This document shows, piece after piece, positions 35,189 through 43,876 of a stretch of 64,000 nt of DNA. Within the stretch, counting starts at the first letter, position 1; each line of letters begins with the position of its first letter. The stretch is taken from contig OZ251487.1 in NCBI GenBank assembly GCA_965242685.1, positions 1,302,001 through 1,366,000 of the forward strand, read 5' to 3'. This stretch comes from G965215055 sp965242685 (lineage in GTDB: Bacteria > Pseudomonadota > Gammaproteobacteria > UBA4575). Below the pieces are notes generated by a model. The model ran no database searches. It was not told the origin of the DNA and worked only from the letters and a program-made list of their open reading frames with translations. The translations under genes and the position numbers were made by a program.

Positions 35189-37003
35189 TCAGTTGTCCTG
35201 CCGTGCAAACCTTAAACGTAGCTCTGCAAACACGGCCCGACCGGGCACGCTATAGCCCGAGGCCAGCTCATAATCCTTGTCAAACAAATTGTCCACTTTC
35301 AGTAACAGAGTAGCGTAACGAAAATCAACGCCGGCGGACAGGTTAAAAAGCCCGTAGCCGGGCAAGGTTACGTCACCAAAATCCTTCCTTTGCGAGGTAA
35401 GCAGCCCCTGTGCCGTAATGGAAAACGGCGGGCGACGATACGTCAAGGCGCCTGTCACGGTACGCTTTGCCCTCCTCAGCAAGGCGGTATCATCGGACTC
35501 ATTGCGAGGATCTTGCATGATTCCTTCCAGCCGGGTATCCCATCGCCCGTACCGATGTTGCAAGGACAGTTCAATTCCTCGTATCCGTACCTCATCTATG
35601 TTGCGGTTTCTGCCGGACGGGAACGTACCCGTATACGCGATCAAATCTTCCACCTTGTTTTCAAATGCGCGCAAGGACAGTCTGGTATCGGTGCCGACGT
35701 CGTGGCTTACTCCCACTTCAACCGAACGGGAAGTCTCCTCCCTTAAATCAGGGTTCCCTCCAAACCCAAACCGCGCATTCCCATCCGGGGCCCTGAAGCC
35801 GCTGCCCGAACCGGCAAACAGCCTGATATCCTTAGCCGGTTGATACCCATATTCGACATTCCAGGTAAACGCCTCGTCGAAATTCTCGTGGTCGGTGTAG
35901 CGTGCCGAGGCAAACAGGCCATGCCTGCCCCCCGTCCACTGATCGCGCAAGTAGACGGACCGAATATCCGTATCTTTCCTATAACCTGTTCCATAGGACA
36001 ACGCATCGGTATCTTCGTCCGTACCGGACAGGCCAAACGCCAGTGCGTGGGCGCCGATTGAAAGAGCATTTTTCCAATCGTAGACGCTTCTGTCCGTAAA
36101 GATAAAATCCTTGTCGCCCAAGAAATTTTTCTGGTTCTGGCGTATCTCGTCCCGGGTGCGCGAAAACGACAGGGATGACCGCCAGTTGTCCGACAACACC
36201 AAATCATACGTAATCTGCAACACTTCATTCTTGTGATCTTGGTCTATGTCTCGCCCCGCCGCGCTGTATTCCGTATTGCCGGTCGCTTGCCAATAGTTGA
36301 GTGCAAGCTCGCCCCTGCCCGAACGAGTACCGACGTCAATGCTGACGGTTTCATTATTATGCCCGTGATCGGTGACGGACGTAGCGCGCGCAGGAAACCC
36401 GTCCGTGTCAAAACGATTGAAGGCCAATTTCCCGGACAGGTAATCATTCGCGTAGCTGAAGCTTGCCCCGCGTTCATCAGTGGAATATCTGCCATCGGAC
36501 AAGTGCAGTTCCGCCTGGTTACGCGGCTGCCGCACAGAGGTAATAACGTTGATGACTCCTCCTATCGCCTCGGAGCCATATACCGTGGAACGCGGCCCTT
36601 TGATAATCTCGATACGCTCAATCAATGACGTGTCAAGCATAGCCAAGGCGGCGCCCCCGGTGGTTGCAGAATTCATCTTTACACCATTGATAAGCACTGC
36701 CGTGTGATTACTGTTGGTACCCCGTATGAACACCGAAGTTTGCTGACCGGGGCCGCCGGTTCTGGATATCTCCATGCCCGCATGCCAGCGCAATAAGTCA
36801 GCGATCCCCGCAGATTGACTGCGTGCAATCGTCTCGCGGTCAATGACGATAACCGCAGGAACGATATCTTCCACTGGTTGAGGCTGTCCGCTCGCCGTCA
36901 CCACTATCTCATCCAGTGTATGCGATGTCTCATCGGCGTAGGCCATCGATAAACAGGCAACGCCGAGTAAAACCAATAGGATAAGGAGTTCATTACCTTT
37001 CAT
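35189..37003 (-). CDS. btuB: TonB-dependent vitamin B12 receptor BtuB
   Basis: Outer membrane receptor for cobalamins. The start at 37003 is preferred (604 residues). It has a strong ribosome site (AAAGGGG, about 6 bases upstream) and gives a clean signal peptide (MKGNELLILLVLLGVACLSMAYA), while the in-frame extension to 37204 would run into the riboswitch. The TonB box is DEIVVTA, the plug domain is at about 35-150 (RGTNSNHTAVLINGVKMN; GPRSTVYGSEAIGGVINV), and a 22-strand barrel ends in aromatic/charged strands. Length, plug and riboswitch together indicate B12 rather than siderophore transport. Confidence 0.92.
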   Translation of the reverse strand: MKGNELLILLVLLGVACLSMAYADETSHTLDEIVVTASGQPQPVEDIVPAVIVIDRETIARSQSAGIADLLRWHAGMEISRTGGPGQQTSVFIRGTNSNHTAVLINGVKMNSATTGGAALAMLDTSLIERIEIIKGPRSTVYGSEAIGGVINVITSVRQPRNQAELHLSDGRYSTDERGASFSYANDYLSGKLAFNRFDTDGFPARATSVTDHGHNNETVSIDVGTRSGRGELALNYWQATGNTEYSAAGRDIDQDHKNEVLQITYDLVLSDNWRSSLSFSRTRDEIRQNQKNFLGDKDFIFTDRSVYDWKNALSIGAHALAFGLSGTDEDTDALSYGTGYRKDTDIRSVYLRDQWTGGRHGLFASARYTDHENFDEAFTWNVEYGYQPAKDIRLFAGSGSGFRAPDGNARFGFGGNPDLREETSRSVEVGVSHDVGTDTRLSLRAFENKVEDLIAYTGTFPSGRNRNIDEVRIRGIELSLQHRYGRWDTRLEGIMQDPRNESDDTALLRRAKRTVTGALTYRRPPFSITAQGLLTSQRKDFGDVTLPGYGLFNLSAGVDFRYATLLLKVDNLFDKDYELASGYSVPGRAVFAELRLRFARQDN

Positions 37004-37094
37004 TTCGTGCCCCTTTGCAGTGTAACGGCGGACACGAAGCGAAGCGTACAGACTCATGCCTGTACATAAGAACTTCAGCTTGAATCGCCCACCG

Positions 37095-37290
37095 CGATTG
37101 CCTGAATCACACAAGGCCGGTCTTCGGGCTGATGAGCGGTTAAATAACCTGGTAAACCGCCTTCCCGCGCCAGGCACAGTGGCTGCCGGTTTACTTTGAC
37201 TCAATCACCGCTGCGGGGGCAGCACCTGATTTACACAGGCTTCCCTGTTTCACCCCTGCGTTTGAATTGCGCGGGGCACCTTCAGTGAGT
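37095..37290 (-). promoter_or_regulatory. Cobalamin riboswitch upstream of btuB
   Basis: On the minus strand the conserved elements of the B12 riboswitch occur in order. They are a GGTG...GGGAA region near 37280-37238, the core GCTGCCCCCGCAGCGGTGA (37223-37205), then the B12-box-like CAGCCCGAAGACCGGCC (37131-37115). It ends about 90 bases before the btuB start. When adenosylcobalamin binds, it should repress btuB and the downstream adenosyltransferase gene. Confidence 0.93.
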
Positions 37291-37475
37291 GTTGGTATTC
37301 AAGGTTCAATATAACACGCCCCGACAGGAGAGTTATACGAAAAAATTCTTGGCGCCGCTCTTTTGAAGAAATAAGGCGGAGTGCACGTTCCCTGAGATTG
37401 GAGCGGGCGCGATACAAGCTCTAGCAACAATAAAAAACACCGTCACGAAAACCCAATCTTGTTCCGTCCGCCGAG
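37291..37475. other. Spacer between cysG and the riboswitch
   Basis: About 185 bp between the end of cysG and the cobalamin riboswitch, both on the minus strand. The btuB promoter should be here, but I see no clear sigma70 pair and no hairpin with a T run to end the cysG transcript. Confidence 0.4.
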
Positions 37476-38921
37476 CTACGTATTGCCCCTACCAAATGTC
37501 TTGACGGCGCTCACCGCGGTATTCTCTTGCGGATCAAACCAATGTAGCTTCTTGTGCAGTTGCACGACTTCTCCAATAATTACCAGTGTCGGCGGTTTCA
37601 CGTCGTGTCGCTGTACTAGCGACGGCAGGGTGTCGAGGTCGCCGATGATGACCTGCTGAGCGGGGGTGGTACCCTGCATCACCAGGGCCGCCGGCGTGCG
37701 CGCCTTCAGCCCGTGTTTCTTGAGGTTGACGCATATTTCCTGTAACCCCTGCAAACCCATGTAAAAGACCAGCGTCTGGTTGCGATGGGCAAGCATGTCC
37801 CAGTTGAGGTCAATACTGCCGTCGCGCAGGTGCCCGGTGGCAAAGATAACGGCCTGTGAGAATTCGCGGTGGGTAAGCGGAATGCCCGCATAGGTGGCGC
37901 AACCGGCGGCGGCGGTGATACCGGGCACTACCTGGAACGGGATACGCTCATCTATCAAAGTGGCGATTTCTTCGCCGCCTCTACCGAATATAAAAGGGTC
38001 GCCACCTTTTAGACGCAAGACCCGCTTGCCTTCCTTTGCCAAACGTACCAGTAGCTGGTTGATGGTCTCTTGAGGCAGGGTATGTTGTGTGCGTTCCTTG
38101 CCGGCGTAAATCTGTTCCGCTTCCTGGCGCACGAGCCGCATAATCTGTGACGACACCAAGCGGTCATAAACGACCACGTCGGCTTGCTGCATCAGGCGCA
38201 AGGCGCGAAAGGTAAGCAAGTCGGGATCACCCGGCCCGGCACCAACCAGATAGACTTCGCCTTGCGGTGAGTCGTGTATATCGGCACTATCAATCGCCTC
38301 CTGAAACAGTTTCTCTGCGGCCTTTAACTGACCGGCAAATACGAGCTCTGCTATGGGCCCCTGCAACACTTGTTCCCAAAACTTACGGCGCCGATCAATG
38401 GTGGGAAACCTCTCCTTGACCGCAAGCCGATGGTCTTCTGTCAGTTTTGCAAGTTGACCGTAGGTGGCGGGCGTGTTGCTCTCTAGCCGGGTACGCAGCA
38501 TCCTTGCCAACACCGGCGACGCCCCGCCGGTGGAAACCGCGATTTGTACCGGTGAACGGTCGATGATCGACGGCATGATAAAGTCGCAATTTTTGGCGTC
38601 ATCCGCGGCATTGACCGGTATGTTCCGCTTGCGGCAACACGCGGCAACCTTCGCATTGACTTGCCGGTCATCCGTGGCGGCCATGACCAGCCGGTAGTCA
38701 CATAGGTCTTCCGCCGTGAATTTCTTTTCATGCCACGCGATTGCACCGTCATCAACCCGCTGTTGCAGGGACGCCGATATTTGTGGAGCAATGACGGTAA
38801 TTTGCGCCCGCGCGCGTTCCAGCATGGCAACTTTGCGAGCGGCAACGCCGCCACCGCCCACGACCAGGCACGGCTTGTTTTTTACGTCCAGGAACAAAGG
38901 CAAATAATCCATAATGGTCAA
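37476..38921 (-). CDS. cysG: Siroheme synthase (uroporphyrinogen-III methyltransferase / precorrin-2 dehydrogenase / ferrochelatase)
   Basis: A trifunctional cytoplasmic enzyme making siroheme, the cofactor of DsrAB, from uroporphyrinogen III. The 481-residue protein has an N-terminal Rossmann domain (GGGGVAARKV at residues 20-29, dehydrogenase/chelatase). The methyltransferase domain (about 215-460) has VGAGPGDPDLLTFRALR, YDRLVS, LKGGDPFIFGRGGEE and VPGITAAAG. It is the last gene of the Sel1-moxR-VWA-dsrS-cysG operon, 19 bp after dsrS. This strongly suggests it is dedicated to the dissimilatory sulfur pathway. Confidence 0.96.
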   Translation of the reverse strand: MTIMDYLPLFLDVKNKPCLVVGGGGVAARKVAMLERARAQITVIAPQISASLQQRVDDGAIAWHEKKFTAEDLCDYRLVMAATDDRQVNAKVAACCRKRNIPVNAADDAKNCDFIMPSIIDRSPVQIAVSTGGASPVLARMLRTRLESNTPATYGQLAKLTEDHRLAVKERFPTIDRRRKFWEQVLQGPIAELVFAGQLKAAEKLFQEAIDSADIHDSPQGEVYLVGAGPGDPDLLTFRALRLMQQADVVVYDRLVSSQIMRLVRQEAEQIYAGKERTQHTLPQETINQLLVRLAKEGKRVLRLKGGDPFIFGRGGEEIATLIDERIPFQVVPGITAAAGCATYAGIPLTHREFSQAVIFATGHLRDGSIDLNWDMLAHRNQTLVFYMGLQGLQEICVNLKKHGLKARTPAALVMQGTTPAQQVIIGDLDTLPSLVQRHDVKPPTLVIIGEVVQLHKKLHWFDPQENTAVSAVKTFGRGNT

Positions 38922-38940
38922 CGAGTCGGCACCAATATAT

Positions 38941-40053
38941 TTACGATTGAAGCAATTGTAGGCATGTGGATACGAATTTGACCACGGGCGCTATTTTCTT
39001 TCTCATCACCGAGCCGATGGCGTCCGTCATGCCGAATATCGGATCAACAAGTGTCTCGCTCACCATGGAAAGGTTGAGTAGTGCCCTCAGCTGCGGTTGT
39101 AGGGATGAATCCATCGCTAATACGCTTGTAATTCTGGTGTCGTGACTGGCAAGAAATTTGTCTGTACGGTGCGACAGTGATTTTATATCGCGCCACGTCG
39201 AAGGATGAACGTCAACTTTCCCAAAATAGCCGCCGATGGTATTGAGGATTGCCACTGCCACGTCCTGATCGCTGGGCTTTTGCAGCACCAAGTTAGCGGT
39301 ACTTAAAAATGCCTGCCCCTCGGAGCGGAATGCTTGATGCAATATTTCTGCCACGTCGTTGCCCTTTTTAATTTCAGCCGACAGACCGCTCGATAGTCGC
39401 CGCCATTTTTCATGCGCCGCAACCCGAACGGGCAGGTCGTGTGGAGTCTGTTGCAGAAAGCCCACGTAATACGAGTTCTTACGCTTGCCACGGTTCCATA
39501 TCTCCCGACGCGTCCCGTCGTCAATTAAACCCGGCTGAAGCACCAGACGAACGCTGTCGATAATTGCCTTTTGTTTTTCTTCAAAAGGCAAAAATTCTAC
39601 CAGAAACCGCGCCAGTTCAACGCCCATCGATCCATTGACGACGCTTTCTTTTTCCAACATTTGACGGGCATTCTCCGCGTTGGCACCCGACCACCAGGCA
39701 CGGCGCGCCAGTTCGTCGGTAAGCCCGGGCGCATGTACGACCGCCGCCACGGCCTCGGGTTCCGCGATGAGCAACAGTTTTTCCAGGCTGTCCTTGCGCG
39801 CCTGCCCCATTCTGGTCCAGCGTTTTAGGAATACCGGATAACCGCCGGGAGACCCCAGATAATGAGAGGATAGAAACTGCCGAATCAGTCGTGTGTACTT
39901 TTCATCCTTGCAAGTGGGATTCAGTTGCACGCTCGCCTCGCCCCGTTCCGCCAAGGCATGAACGCGCATACGGGATTCGTCAATGCGAACGGCTTGTAGG
40001 GGCTGTGCAACCAGGACATTGAGCCGCAATTGATCTTCATTGGAAAGCTGCAT
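38941..40053 (-). CDS. dsrS: Sulfur oxidation protein DsrS
   Basis: A 370-residue (about 41 kDa) soluble, largely helical protein. From memory of the family it matches DsrS of purple sulfur bacteria in size and in sequence, for example EAVAAVVHAPGLTDELARRAWW and LVLQPGLIDDGTR. DsrS is a cytoplasmic protein of the rDsr gene set with unknown biochemical function. The start codon overlaps the stop of the VWA gene (TGATG), and cysG follows after 19 bp. Here it is separated from dsrA by about 16 kb rather than ending the main dsr operon. An alternative would be an unnamed MoxR-associated protein. Confidence 0.75.
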   Translation of the reverse strand: MQLSNEDQLRLNVLVAQPLQAVRIDESRMRVHALAERGEASVQLNPTCKDEKYTRLIRQFLSSHYLGSPGGYPVFLKRWTRMGQARKDSLEKLLLIAEPEAVAAVVHAPGLTDELARRAWWSGANAENARQMLEKESVVNGSMGVELARFLVEFLPFEEKQKAIIDSVRLVLQPGLIDDGTRREIWNRGKRKNSYYVGFLQQTPHDLPVRVAAHEKWRRLSSGLSAEIKKGNDVAEILHQAFRSEGQAFLSTANLVLQKPSDQDVAVAILNTIGGYFGKVDVHPSTWRDIKSLSHRTDKFLASHDTRITSVLAMDSSLQPQLRALLNLSMVSETLVDPIFGMTDAIGSVMRKKIAPVVKFVSTCLQLLQS

Positions 40054-41249
40054 CAGTTCAACTGAATCCTTTGTCCCCAGGGGACCGGCTGCTTACCCTT
40101 TGCCAGCCAAATAACCGGATAACTCGGTGCCACTTCGGGGAAAGTACCTCGGCAGTCAGTGAAATAAATCAGCAGTTCGGGAGGTTGATCCTGCCTGGTC
40201 AGCCATTCGAATACCGGACAAAAATTGGTGCCGCCACCACCCTTCAACTGGATCGGCAAGGTAACGTCTTCCCATGGTTCAAAGACCCATGGCGCACCCT
40301 GTGCAAGGGCCGCATCGCAAGGCAACAACGTAATCCTTGCGCGTATAGTACCCTTTATCGCGCTGACTTCCGAAAGGAATTCGCTTATCTCCCCGTCATC
40401 CACCGAACCGCTGATATCAACGCCTATCGCCACGTTGATCTGGGTACTGCGCAAGCTCGGCATGATCGCAGGGTCGCCGCGACGGGAGGAAGGCCTTGAG
40501 TAGCTATAGTCATCACGCGCGCTGGTCGTCACGTAACGTGCAAGCAACATACGCCACGGCACCCGCGGCTGTAGCATGAAATCTACCATGCGCTCCATAC
40601 TGCCACCGAGCTTCCCTGCCTGCATGGCCTGCTGGGCAGCACCCGCAAGCCGCTGTTGCCACTGAATTGATAATTCATCCTGTTCCCGTGGTGTCAGTTC
40701 CGCGGGCTGTCGCGCAAGACCTTGCGTCCGGTCGGTGCCATGACTGGAGTCGGCTTTACACGAATCTTGCTTTTGACCTTGACCGGAACTGCCTTTCTCG
40801 TCGTCATTTTCCCTTTCCGGCTTTGCTTCATCGTCTTTAAACTCATCAATGCAGGGGTAGATCTCTTCGGCGGTCATACCGACAAAGCTGTCGTCAAACA
40901 AGGTTCCCGGAGGCGCCTTTATTCCGTCCTGTATTAACAGGAGATTTACCGCATAATCGCAGGCAAGTTCCCAGCGACGTTTCACGCGCCGCCGCCTTCT
41001 TGCGAAATGCGATAAGGCACAATGCAGCGCTTGTTTAGCCAGCACGAACTGTGTCTCTTCCACATCAAGTGCATCAATGTAGTCGCGATTGTAGTAGAGC
41101 TTGCGTGCATCGGTGGCTGCCGTTTCACACCACTCGGGGGCGGCAGCCACCAAGGGCAAACGCAAGACCAGCGCACCCAAAAAAGGCTTGTCCAAGACTA
41201 ATCGGGTTCGTGCTGCCGCAAGTTTGTTCCAACCCTCGGGCTCAGACAT
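40053..41249 (-). CDS. VWA-domain protein with DUF2201-like N-terminus
   Basis: From the ATG at 41249 it has 398 residues; an extension to 41324 would lie in moxR. The N-terminal metallopeptidase-like DUF2201 region contains HCALSHFARRRRRVKRRW, where the usual catalytic Glu is missing (HCALSH), so it is probably not a protease. A charged, low-complexity linker (about 150-200) follows. The C-terminal VWA-like domain has the MIDAS motif GVDISGSVDDGE near residue 275. It overlaps moxR by 8 bp and dsrS by 1 bp. MoxR/VWA pairs elsewhere act as metal or cofactor insertion chaperones. Confidence 0.85.
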   Translation of the reverse strand: MSEPEGWNKLAAARTRLVLDKPFLGALVLRLPLVAAAPEWCETAATDARKLYYNRDYIDALDVEETQFVLAKQALHCALSHFARRRRRVKRRWELACDYAVNLLLIQDGIKAPPGTLFDDSFVGMTAEEIYPCIDEFKDDEAKPERENDDEKGSSGQGQKQDSCKADSSHGTDRTQGLARQPAELTPREQDELSIQWQQRLAGAAQQAMQAGKLGGSMERMVDFMLQPRVPWRMLLARYVTTSARDDYSYSRPSSRRGDPAIMPSLRSTQINVAIGVDISGSVDDGEISEFLSEVSAIKGTIRARITLLPCDAALAQGAPWVFEPWEDVTLPIQLKGGGGTNFCPVFEWLTRQDQPPELLIYFTDCRGTFPEVAPSYPVIWLAKGKQPVPWGQRIQLN

Positions 41250-42288
41250 GGTCATAGACCATAATGTCGGCAATTTTGTTGGCCCACGTGGAAAACTCGG
41301 GCAGGCCAAAGAGCTCTTCACCAATTGCGCGATGCATGTCCGAAACTATCATCACTCCCATCTCACGTTGCGGAAAACGTGCGGCGTAGCTCAAAATATT
41401 CCCGTGTACAACGTTGGCGTCTTTTGTCTTTGCAGCGCGAATCGCCCGACCGACAAGGGCAGTGGCCAGCGCATATTGCAGATCAATCTCTTCAGGAATG
41501 GTAACGTCCTTGCCGCAAATGATTGCATCCAAATCGGGCATCTGATCAAGACTGGAGACAAAGGCATTCAATTCAACGCCTGCCGCAGGGCCCACACAGG
41601 CCTGCAATGCACCCGTCAATAGGTCGGGCCGCCGGGAGAATTTTTTCAGGGCACGATGGGCAAACTCCCACGAACGAGGAGACGGAAACGCCACCGGATT
41701 ATGTGCCGGATCAAAATCAAACAACAGATCGGGGCGAAAGCGCAGGAAGGCAATGACTCTTTCATCGACTCTATTTGTGTATGCCCACCTCACCCAGTCA
41801 TCCAAATTGATATCGACTTCAAAATGTGAAAAACGGTTTGCCAGAGGCGCCGGCATGGTATACGTTACGCCGCGGTCGCCCTGACGATTTCCGGCGGCAA
41901 AAATGACCCACCCTTCAGGCACGCAATATTGGCCGAGGCGGCGGTCAAGTATAAGCTGATACGCCGCTGCGGAAACACTGGGTGCCGCAGAGGTGATTTC
42001 ATCCAGAAATAAAATGCCGCGTTCCCCGTGCCGTTGTACATCCGGAAGCATTGCCGGCACTGCCCACTCCACCACGTCGCCGACACGAAAAGGAATACCG
42101 CGCAAGTCGCTGGGCTCCATCTGCGACAGACGAACATCAATGACTTCCACGCCGTTCTTCTGAGCAACCTGTGCGACCATCTGTGACTTGCCCACACCCG
42201 GCGGCCCCCACAGCATAACCGGTGTGTGATGTTCGGCGGCACCCTGAAATTCCTTCTCCAGGACTACCAGAAGATGTGCGGGGCGCAT
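41242..42288 (-). CDS. MoxR-family AAA+ ATPase
   Basis: A 348-residue ATPase with Walker A GPPGVGKSQMV near residues 28-38, Walker B GILFLDEITSA, sensor 1 FAAGNRQGD and an arginine finger in PLANRFSHFEVD. It is coupled to the VWA gene by an 8-bp overlap, the standard MoxR-VWA arrangement (compare CbbQ/CbbO, NorQ/NorD, BchI/BchD). Since DsrS and siroheme synthase follow in the same operon, its likely role is remodelling or cofactor loading of Dsr proteins; this is inference. Confidence 0.9.
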   Translation of the reverse strand: MRPAHLLVVLEKEFQGAAEHHTPVMLWGPPGVGKSQMVAQVAQKNGVEVIDVRLSQMEPSDLRGIPFRVGDVVEWAVPAMLPDVQRHGERGILFLDEITSAAPSVSAAAYQLILDRRLGQYCVPEGWVIFAAGNRQGDRGVTYTMPAPLANRFSHFEVDINLDDWVRWAYTNRVDERVIAFLRFRPDLLFDFDPAHNPVAFPSPRSWEFAHRALKKFSRRPDLLTGALQACVGPAAGVELNAFVSSLDQMPDLDAIICGKDVTIPEEIDLQYALATALVGRAIRAAKTKDANVVHGNILSYAARFPQREMGVMIVSDMHRAIGEELFGLPEFSTWANKIADIMVYDHV

Positions 42289-42311
42289 CAGTACCGACCA
42301 GGGCTAAGAAA

Positions 42312-42749
42312 TCACGTTTCTTCGGTAGAAAATCCGGCCCTGGCGTACCATTTCCTTGCCTTTTCCGCATCCCTGGGAATCCCGCGACCTTCCTCATACA
42401 TCATTGCCAGCGTCGTTTGTGAACCCTGTAGTCCCTGCTCGGCGGCCCTGGTAAACCATTTGACTGCCTCCTCACCGTTTTTCTCAGCGCAATCTCCTTC
42501 CATGAACATGAAGCCCAGACCATGCTGGGCAAGTGCATGACCTTGTTCGGCCGCCGCCTTCATCCATTTCAACGCCGCTTGCGGATTTACAACCACCCCC
42601 AAGCCGTTTTGATACATGATGGCACAACGGTGCTGCGCATCGGCATTACCTCGTTCGGCAAGCGGTGAAAGGAGCTGCATGGCGCGAGAAAAATGCTTGG
42701 CCTCGAACGCCGCCATCCCGCTTGAAAAATCTACGTCATCATTAGGCAT
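42312..42749 (-). CDS. Sel1-repeat protein
   Basis: From the ATG at 42749, with a GGAG ribosome site 6 bases upstream, it has 145 residues. Three to four Sel1-like repeats (about 36 residues each) are seen, e.g. GNADAQHRCAIMYQNGLGVV, GHALAQHGLGFMFMEGD and GLQGSQTTLAMMYEEGRGIP. No signal peptide is visible, so it is probably cytoplasmic. SLR proteins are adaptor scaffolds. It heads the operon leading to moxR with a 23-bp gap, so it may help assemble that complex. Confidence 0.88.
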   Translation of the reverse strand: MPNDDVDFSSGMAAFEAKHFSRAMQLLSPLAERGNADAQHRCAIMYQNGLGVVVNPQAALKWMKAAAEQGHALAQHGLGFMFMEGDCAEKNGEEAVKWFTRAAEQGLQGSQTTLAMMYEEGRGIPRDAEKARKWYARAGFSTEET

Positions 42750-43011
42750 ATTAACTCCAGGCCCGACATTAGACTTTGATATCGACTGCATCACCGCAGT
42801 CGGGAATAGCTTTTGATCAGGGGATTATACACTTTAAATTATAAGCTCATATTTATTTGCCTATTACTATTTTTCTTTGGGAATTATATACTTGTTTACT
42901 CAGGCGGCTTTCAGTCCTTCTCTGTATGTCCTTATCATGTAACGCCATCTTTATTTCGACTTTCCTTGCATGATGACCTTTATAATATTGTTCAGGTAAC
43001 CTTGACCTGAC
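42750..43011. promoter_or_regulatory. Divergent Sel1-protein / 187-residue ORF spacer
   Basis: A 262-bp AT-rich region. A TATAAT hexamer lies at 42981-42986 on the plus strand, 26 bp before the ATG at 43012, without a clear -35. An imperfect operator-like pair CAGGT...ACCTG (42993-42997 and 43005-43009) lies between it and the start. The minus-strand promoter for the Sel1-moxR-VWA-dsrS-cysG operon should also be here but is not obvious. Confidence 0.35.
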
Positions 43012-43575
43012 ATGTTGGAAAAGATTATTCAATGGATAAAAAAGTGCATACGGGCCATCAAGCCTCATCAACCAGAAGAGAACGTTTCGGATAAAACAGA
43101 GCCGGATCAGCAAGAGACTGGAGGCTCACACCACCAAGAAGATAATGGAGCCCCTCCCAGACAGACGGAAAAGGATCCAGTCAAAGATAACTCTAGTATA
43201 GAGGAACCGAAGCCGCCTCGTGACATTGGCAGCAAGCGAGGTCCGAAGGATCCACCCTCTCCTAACAACAACAGCAGAGAAGGGCCGCCACCTCGCCCCG
43301 AGCTAATCTGCCGCGAAGCTCAAGATACCCGACAGTGGGAAGTCGTCTTGCCCGTATCCAAAGAATGCAACGTCAAAACAGTGCGGCACGATAATAAGCC
43401 CCTGGAAGCCTTAAACGGTGAGTATTGTCCATCATCTTTAACCGGCTGCTTGTCGGTAGAGTACGCCGACTGTAAAAAAACAGATACGTTTTCCCTGTGT
43501 AACGACAAACCAATGGTTTTCAAACTAAAAGGCGACTGGCAGGGCATGGCCTGTCCGACATTATCAGTACAATGA
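43012..43575 (+). CDS. Unknown protein with basic amphipathic N-terminus and disordered linker
   Basis: 187 residues, no family assigned with confidence. Residues 1-18 (MLEKIIQWIKKCIRAIKP) form a basic amphipathic helix that could bind membrane. Residues 19-95 are Pro/Glu/Asp/Lys-rich and disordered. Residues 96-187 look like one small beta domain with six cysteines (QWEVVLPVSKEC, NGEYCPSSLTGC, FSLCNDKPMVFKLKGDW). The domain recalls the N-terminal unit of longer bacterial proteins, so this may be a shortened gene. There is no ribosome site, and base use is more AT-rich than its neighbours. Confidence 0.5.
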   Translation: MLEKIIQWIKKCIRAIKPHQPEENVSDKTEPDQQETGGSHHQEDNGAPPRQTEKDPVKDNSSIEEPKPPRDIGSKRGPKDPPSPNNNSREGPPPRPELICREAQDTRQWEVVLPVSKECNVKTVRHDNKPLEALNGEYCPSSLTGCLSVEYADCKKTDTFSLCNDKPMVFKLKGDWQGMACPTLSVQ

Positions 43576-43656
43576 CGCGCGTAATTTCAAACAATGAAAT
43601 GAGAATGATCTGTCTAAATCAAAAAACGCAGACAAATCTCGGCAACGAGTGCGGGG

Positions 43657-43729
43657 CAAGTGCGGCTGTGATTCGAGTTGCTATGGCTGCCTTCGCAGCT
43701 ATCGCAATCAGTTCGCGCACCCGCACTTG
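43657..43729. repeat. Nested inverted repeat, candidate structured element
   Basis: Outer arms CAAGTGCGG (43657-43665) and CCGCACTTG (43721-43729) are perfectly complementary. Inside lies a second hairpin of about 13 bp, from TTGC near 43678 to GCAA near 43706, with a CTTC loop, one mismatch and one G-T pair. No T run follows, so it is not a typical terminator. It could be a structured RNA, a REP-like element or a folded-DNA site. Confidence 0.6.
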
Positions 43730-43841
43730 AACAGGAAGCAAGCATGGGAGACATTAGATGCCGTAATCTGCAATGCTGAATGATCCCTAATGCTTGTCAG
43801 CAATCCAGTCGGCTCCTTCGGGTATATGTAAGAGGATATAC

Positions 43842-43865
43842 TGCCATGTACCGTTTTACATGGCA
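43842..43865. promoter_or_regulatory. Perfect 9-bp inverted repeat upstream of the TrpD2-like gene
   Basis: TGCCATGTA (43842-43850) and TACATGGCA (43857-43865) are separated by 6 bp and end 11 bp before the ATG at 43877. It could be an operator for a dimeric regulator or an RNA hairpin at the ribosome site, which otherwise lacks a Shine-Dalgarno sequence. Confidence 0.55.
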
Positions 43866-43876
43866 TCATATCGCTT

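Larger units (their letters stand above)
43576..43876. other. 301-bp spacer with two strong inverted repeats
   Basis: No coding frame is convincing. It holds a long nested inverted repeat (43657-43729) and a perfect 9-bp inverted repeat just before the next gene (43842-43865), each listed separately. Confidence 0.6.

Noticed and set aside
43679..43704. Rho-independent terminator after the 187-residue gene
   Set aside because: The stem is strong but there is no T run on either strand.
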